From Benincasa hispida (Eukaryota > Streptophyta > Magnoliopsida > Cucurbitales > Cucurbitaceae), in NCBI RefSeq assembly GCF_009727055.1, contig NC_052349.1:33069793-33133792 (forward strand): a stretch of DNA of 64,000 nt. The letters run 5' to 3'. The notes beneath the pieces are model-generated. The model did no database searches. It was not told the origin of the DNA and worked only from the letters and a program-made list of their open reading frames with translations. The position numbers and the translations under genes are program-made. Below are positions 59,401 through 64,000 of the stretch, piece by piece (positions within the stretch are counted from its first letter, which is position 1; every line of letters starts with the position of its first letter).

Positions 59401-59480
59401 AGTGGCTCCTCCACAAGAAAACTAAATTCGTCTTTTACAGGTTGGTCTCTATTTCCAAGAATTACAAGACACTTCTATCC
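56425..59480 (-). pseudogene. Second PMD-like gene, antisense, decayed
   Basis: Minus strand. An N-terminal open part (58972-59325) reads FDQVLTLGRRLIKNKTCWNT, FTDCYWESLEFVVSRNEK, LFGVVVASLYTYIRN and FCEAWCPSINISHTTVG, a plant mobile domain pattern. It continues past a stop into FPIRGSFYKEVITSLKELTG (about 58890-58950). Further down are RSQSTHNPSGIGIKYREWTS (58568-58774 frame) and a charged, coiled-coil-like C-terminal part (56669-56935: GISDICGANLPTLKKLMGKY). Many stops and shifts lie between. I know this gene from gypsy-associated sequences of cucurbits, where it lies opposite to gag-pol. It differs clearly from the MULE PMD at 46707. The copia LTR at 56424 truncates its 3' end. Confidence 0.72.
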
Positions 59481-59639
59481 ACACAAGATACACTCGGTAA
59501 AGTAAACCATGTTTCTTCAAAAGAAAAAAAGAAAAGAAAAAATATGGTATGTCTCAAATGAGGATGGAAATGTGTAAGGCTTAAAAATAGAAAGCAAACT
59601 CCATCAAGCTTCATTATACTTTGAGCCCGAGCGGCCGGA
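59481..59639. other. Unassigned spacer
   Basis: No coding signal. Includes an A/G run (59518-59545) and a GAGCCCGAGCGGCCGGAGG block just before the array. Confidence 0.3.
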
Positions 59640-60665
59640 GGATGCTAAAGTTCGCAGCTGCTAAAGCATGTGTCGTGTGATATTGCCATCCCAACACATG
59701 TTTGCACAAGGAGGCGATTCACATAAAAGTCGATGGAACGCTCAAGTTAAAGACTTGGGTCGAAACTGATGGAATGCTTAGGTCATGCACTAAGATTAAA
59801 GTCAAAGGAACACTGAATCGAAGCCAACAGAGTGCCAAGATCAAGCTAACGAAACACTGAGATCAAAGTCGATAGAACACTGAGATCAAAGCTGATGGAA
59901 CACTTAAGTCAAAGACTGAGGACGAAACCGACGAAATGCTTAAGTCACGCAGTACGATCAAAGTCAACAAAACACTGAAAGCCAATAGAGCATCAAGATC
60001 TAGGCCAACAGAACACTGAGATCAATGTCCGTAGAACATTAAGATCAAAGCCAACGAAACGCTCAAGTCAAAGACTGAGGCCAAAATCGACAGAATACTC
60101 AGGTCGCGCACTAAGATCAAAGTCAATGGAACACTGAGGTCGAAGCCAACAGAGCACCAAAATCAAGGCCAACGGAATATAAAGATCAAAGTCAGTAGAA
60201 CACTGAGATAAGAGTTGATGGAACGTACAAGTAAAAAATTGAGGCCAAAACCGACGGAACGCTCAGGTCACGCACTAAGATTAAAGTCAACAGAACACTG
60301 AGATCGAAGCCAATAGAGCACCAAGATCAAGGCCAACAAAACACTAAGATAGAAGTTGGTAAAACATTGAGATCAAAGATGAAGGAACATTCAAGTCAAA
60401 GACTGAGGCCGAAACTGACAGACGCTTAGGTCGTGCACTAAAATCATCATCAATGAAATACTAAGATTGAAGCCAATAGATCATTGAGATTGAGGCCAAT
60501 GAAACATTGAGATCAAAACCCACGAAACGCTCAGGTCATGCACTAAGATCAAAGTCAACGAAACAATGAGGTCATGGTCAATGGAACATTTAAATCAAAG
60601 TCAGCGAAACACCAAGATCAAAGTCGATAGAATACTGAGAACAGAGTCAAAGGGATACTAAAGTT
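59640..60665 (+). repeat. Long tandem array of the gypsy 3' region
   Basis: Irregular units such as GAACACTGAGATCAAAGCC, CGCTCAAGTCAAAGACTGAG and GCTCAGGTCACGCACTAAGA, arranged in a higher-order repeat of about 150-230 bp. Same unit type as 40666-40865, so this is the 3' internal region of a gypsy copy of that family in plus orientation, with the PMD pseudogene antisense to it. Confidence 0.8.
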
Positions 60666-61267
60666 GAAAGCCAGAACCACCTCCAAGTTCATTTTCCACT
60701 GCAAAAGAAAAAAAAAATCCACATCTGCAAATATATGCGAAAATCGACAAACTAAAGAAAAGTTACTCCCTCGAACGCAAGTTGGTCTAATTCCTGAAAA
60801 AACAACTGTTGGGACAAGTAAGTAAAAAAAAAATTATAATTCCAAAAGATATATATATATATATAAGGAAAAGAAAAAAACGAAGATGAAATTTAAAAAG
60901 AAAAAGAAAAAAATGAAAGAAAAAAGAAAAAGAAAAGAAAAAAGAGAGAAAGATGGCGGAAAATGTGAAAAAAAAAAAAAAAAAAGAGAAAAATTGAAAA
61001 AAGAAAGGAAACGAAAAGAAAATAAAAGAAAGAAAAAAGATAGAAAAATAGAGCAAGAGAAAAAAAACGTGAACAAAAAGGGCAAAGAAAACTAAAAAGA
61101 AAGGAAAAGAAAAAGAAAAAAATATATATAAAATAAAACCTAACCTCCTCTTTTCTTTCTCAAAGTTGTCTCCTCTCCCCCTCCCCCCCCCATCTTTCTC
61201 TCTCCATCTTTCATCTCTCTTAGTCGTTTATTGCCCAGATCGATATCTGAGGTGTTTTATCCAACAC
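60666..61267 (+). repeat. Purine-rich tract, microsatellite and C-run
   Basis: An (AT)n run at 60849-60864, then about 240 bp of nearly pure A/G (60866-61110), then a pyrimidine-rich block with a C-run near 61184-61191. The lysine/glutamate-rich and phenylalanine-rich frames here are composition artefacts. The pyrimidine part may be 5' sequence of a gypsy LTR. Confidence 0.6.
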
Positions 61268-63278
61268 TGTATCGAGGTTGATGCCCTAATTCTCATGGGA
61301 TCCTGCAGTTTATAAACATTTGTTCGCAAAAATTTTGTGATTTATAATATATGATATCTTATTCACCTCAGTCTATGAAATATGAGATACTTTAGTTGCA
61401 TTAACCACAAACCAATAAACTAAGATTCATGGTTATCGTAATAACTTAAGCATGTATGTGGAGACGTACAAGTGGATCGTGCTTTAAGTGATAAACTAAA
61501 TGGTCTGTAGTATATGGATAAAGGAGGGATACCTTATCCTAGTGACACTATGAGTGTGGCCCGCTTTGTAGGTGTTACAAATATTATAAAGTGCTACAAA
61601 TCATATGATCCTGATCATTCGTATATTAGACATGCGAGTGGAGATACTCTATACAAAGAAGTTTGTATAAGACCAGACCACGAAATGTTTAGTCTCGTTA
61701 TATAACGTTGTTCATAATTGAGACTTTCATTTCACTAGGATGACCATAGGTAACATGACCTTAATCATGAGTGAGTTGTGAGCTCTTGCCTATAAGGGCG
61801 GTCTTTGATTTGTATGGGTGAGAGTGGCCAGATCACCACTCAATAAACCTACCATTTTGGGGATTCGGTTAATTGGGGAGATGGGAACTCAGCTACACAA
61901 GACGGAATTCACTCATTCCCCAAAATAGGAGTAAGTAGATAAATTGCTCCCTTAAGGGCTAATTCTAGGTCTTGAACAATGTGGTGCCACATCTTCTCTT
62001 AGCCCGAGAAATGTTTAGTCATAGTGGGACTATGATCTATTGTTCATTAGAGGAATCAGTGGTACTTAAGAAGTTAGATGTAACTATAGGGGCAAAAAAG
62101 AAATTGCTCAGTTATACTTACGAGCGATCTGTTAAGGGTCATCATACTGTTGATTGGTTATATCCAATGGGTAGAGAAATATATTTGTAGTGCGAAGAAT
62201 GCAGCTGTTGGTCTTCAGTGGAGTGCCCGACAGGTAACGAATGGTGGATATCGTGATTAAAGAGTTTAGTTTGTTATTCACGTACTGTTGGAGCTTCAAG
62301 CTAAAAGTCCATAAGGTCCCCTTGGTAGCTCAATAAATTCAAATTGGGAATCAATTTTTAAGTTAGTTTGAAATATTCAAATTAACAAGAGGGAGTTTGA
62401 TTATATTTGATAAAATTAAATTAATTCAATTATATATGATGTAATTGATATGATGTATTTGATACATTATTATTTGATAGGAGGAATTTATATAAATATG
62501 ATTATATTAAATGCCATAAAATAGAAAAAGAATTATGGTTTATATGTTGCATATGATAAAATATTAAAATTATAGGTTATAAATATAATATGATAAGTTA
62601 GTTATTGTATTTATTTATAATTTACTAATTATGTGATAATTGATAATTCTTTTTCTCATAACCGACCTTAGTGGGTGGTTTTAGACGGTTAAAGGCAATT
62701 GTGGGATAAAGATGAAAAATAGTTTTTCTATTCATTCCACGCACAACAAGTTTTTAGATAACTAATTGAGAGACTAAACGATCGCGTCGAGTTTTACTAT
62801 ACGATAGTATTCGTTTCTAAACAATTGAGCGTCGAGTCTATGCAATAGACCTCCATTTACTATACAATCCTTCTATCAAATACTCGATCGTCTACTCCTC
62901 CTCCTTTCCTCCTTCCCTCCATACAAAATCATACAGAGCCCACAACACCTAGATTCTTACACCGAGAATACCAAGATAATCTTGTGGTGGTGTCTTGTTC
63001 GAGGATCGAGTTTTACTCGCTGGTGATCGAGGAAGTTCTAGTTGTTCATTGTGTTCGTGTTGTTCGTTGTGTTCGTCACTAAACGAGGAAAATACTTGAA
63101 GAAAGGGTTCTTTAAAGGTATTGTTTCTTTTATCTTTTGTATTTACTTCGAAGCATGTTGTAATTTACCTTTAATGCATAATCGTTTCTGTATGATTGTA
63201 AATGTTTATATTCTTTCACAATGGAGTTTGGAACGATCTGCTTCCGCTCAAAGGTCATCTAGTTTTAAAGTTCCTTCA
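61268..63278 (+). repeat. Family-B copia LTR, full length
   Basis: Begins TGTATCGAGGTTGATGCCCT and ends AAAGTTCCTTCA at 63278 with the TCTGCTTCCGCTCAAAGG block before it. No primer site follows, so it is a solo LTR or remnant. GATCG-type motifs occur at 62775-62890 (AAACGATCGCGTCG, TACTCGATCGTC). A 5-bp target duplication is not clear; only CAC is shared at the two ends. Confidence 0.82.
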
Positions 63279-63540
63279 CACTGTTGCTGCCCTCATGGTC
63301 GTCCAACCGGCTGACGCCTTCGCCGTCGGCAGTCATATGGTGTTTCATGCATCGTCGCCACCATGTTGTCGTCGCCCCTGTGGTCCTTCAGCCGCTGACA
63401 TCTTCATTGCCAACCGTCGTAAGGTGTTTCGTCTAACGTCGTTACCAACAAAACTGCATTTGTGCCTCACTACTAGAAACCACATCAGCCAGTTGGCGTT
63501 CGAGCATTATAGAAGTCTGTAGGAACACGACCGTTTGCTA
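63279..63540 (+). repeat. GC-richer tandem duplicate, about 84 bp twice
   Basis: Two diverged units: CTGTTGCTGCCCTCATGGTC onward, and TTGTCGTCGCCCCTGTGGTC onward, each followed by an AACCG/AGCCG-CTGAC block and a GGTGTTTC block. Composition differs from the AT-rich surroundings. Frames at 63042-63314 and 63202-63522 cross the LTR edge and are not supported as genes. Confidence 0.5.
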
Positions 63541-64000
63541 CTGGTATAGCCAAATGGATGATGGACAACATACTTGGTGTGATTGAAGCTCGAGAAGGAT
63601 CGAAAAATAAAAGTAGAAGAAAAAAGGAAAGATCGAAGGAAAAAAAGAAAGAAAGAAAGAAAATGCTTTCAAGGAAGAGGAATGAAAGAAAGTTCACCAA
63701 AAAAGAAGAAAAAGAAGGGGGTGGAAAACTACAAATCTTCTCAGCTCAAAATCAGAAGTACGGATTGGTCAAATTCATAAAGAAGTCTCAATTTAAATCC
63801 TTGTTATATTTCGCCTCGAACCAAATCTTTTGGTCAATCAAATCTTGAAATTCCTCTTCAAATTAGGAGAATATGACTCAATCTAATTGAAAATCTTATA
63901 TTTCATCTTATTGATGTAGTTATTTGGCCGGATTTGATTTAAATTATCCGAGTTGAGATTCTTTATCCTAAACAAATTAAATTGGTTTAAACCACAAATT
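63541..64000. other. Purine-rich, then AT-rich sequence at the window end
   Basis: 63590-63720 is nearly all A/G. 63840-64000 is AT-rich and loosely resembles the gypsy LTR at 50580-50720. No gene seen. Confidence 0.35.

Noticed and set aside
60787..61095. Lysine-rich plus frame and phenylalanine-rich minus frames
   Set aside because: Products of a purine-only tract; no domain, biased composition.
61268..63278. A 5-bp target duplication around this LTR
   Set aside because: Left AACAC and right CACTG share only CAC, so no proper duplication could be shown.
63202..63522. A small gene at the LTR end
   Set aside because: The frame spans the copia LTR boundary and is followed by a tandem duplicate, so it is a chance frame.

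Overview
The window is plant nuclear DNA made almost entirely of nested, decayed transposable elements; I found no ordinary host gene, tRNA or rRNA gene. Retrotransposon proteins, LTR sequences and gag repeats look like families I know from Cucurbitaceae genomes. That attribution is from memory and was not checked by a search. Low GC, Ty1-copia initiator-Met primer sites, Mutator (MULE) and plant mobile domain (PMD) genes, LINE and SINE debris and minisatellites all fit plant pericentromeric or otherwise repeat-rich chromatin.

Layout. 1-4403: two nested reverse copia LTRs, a broken copia pol, a forward copia LTR piece and part of a gypsy LTR with short tandem repeats. 4404-8678: a complete minus-strand Ty1-copia element with 156-bp LTRs, a perfect 5-bp target duplication, a primer site and a decayed pol. 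9536-14626: a forward copia element (5' LTR, primer site, long leader, gag/protease) cut off by a chromovirus-like LTR at 14627, which itself hosts a reversed copia LTR (17220-18996). 20027-33185: a tandem duplication of about 4.3 kb holding LINE reverse transcriptase and RNase H debris and a SINE. The second copy is interrupted by a 2.0-kb solo LTR, a 246-bp MITE and a gypsy element, each missing from the first copy. 33186-40901: nested copia LTRs, then a second gypsy copy with gag and 3' minisatellites.

40902-50539 is the centrepiece: a structurally complete 9,638-bp MULE with 9-bp target duplications (CTCGAAATC on both sides), long terminal inverted repeats filled with dozens of short GATCG-centred motifs, a mudrA transposase and, downstream on the same strand, a four-exon PMD gene. 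It is inserted in the 3' LTR of the gypsy element to its left. The transposase has lost catalytic and zinc-binding residues and carries stops, so this copy can no longer make an active enzyme, although its ends are intact.

50549-64000: the rest of the gypsy LTR, a truncated minus-strand copia (gag/protease, leader, 2-kb 5' LTR), a second and different PMD pseudogene on the minus strand next to a gypsy-type tandem array, purine-rich tracts and another full-length copia LTR (61268-63278). Two recurrent copia LTR families are called A (about 2.0 kb) and B (about 1.9 kb) below. The most notable points are the MULE/PMD pairing, the motif arrays in its termini, the similar motif in family-B copia LTRs and leader, and two independent PMD captures within 20 kb.
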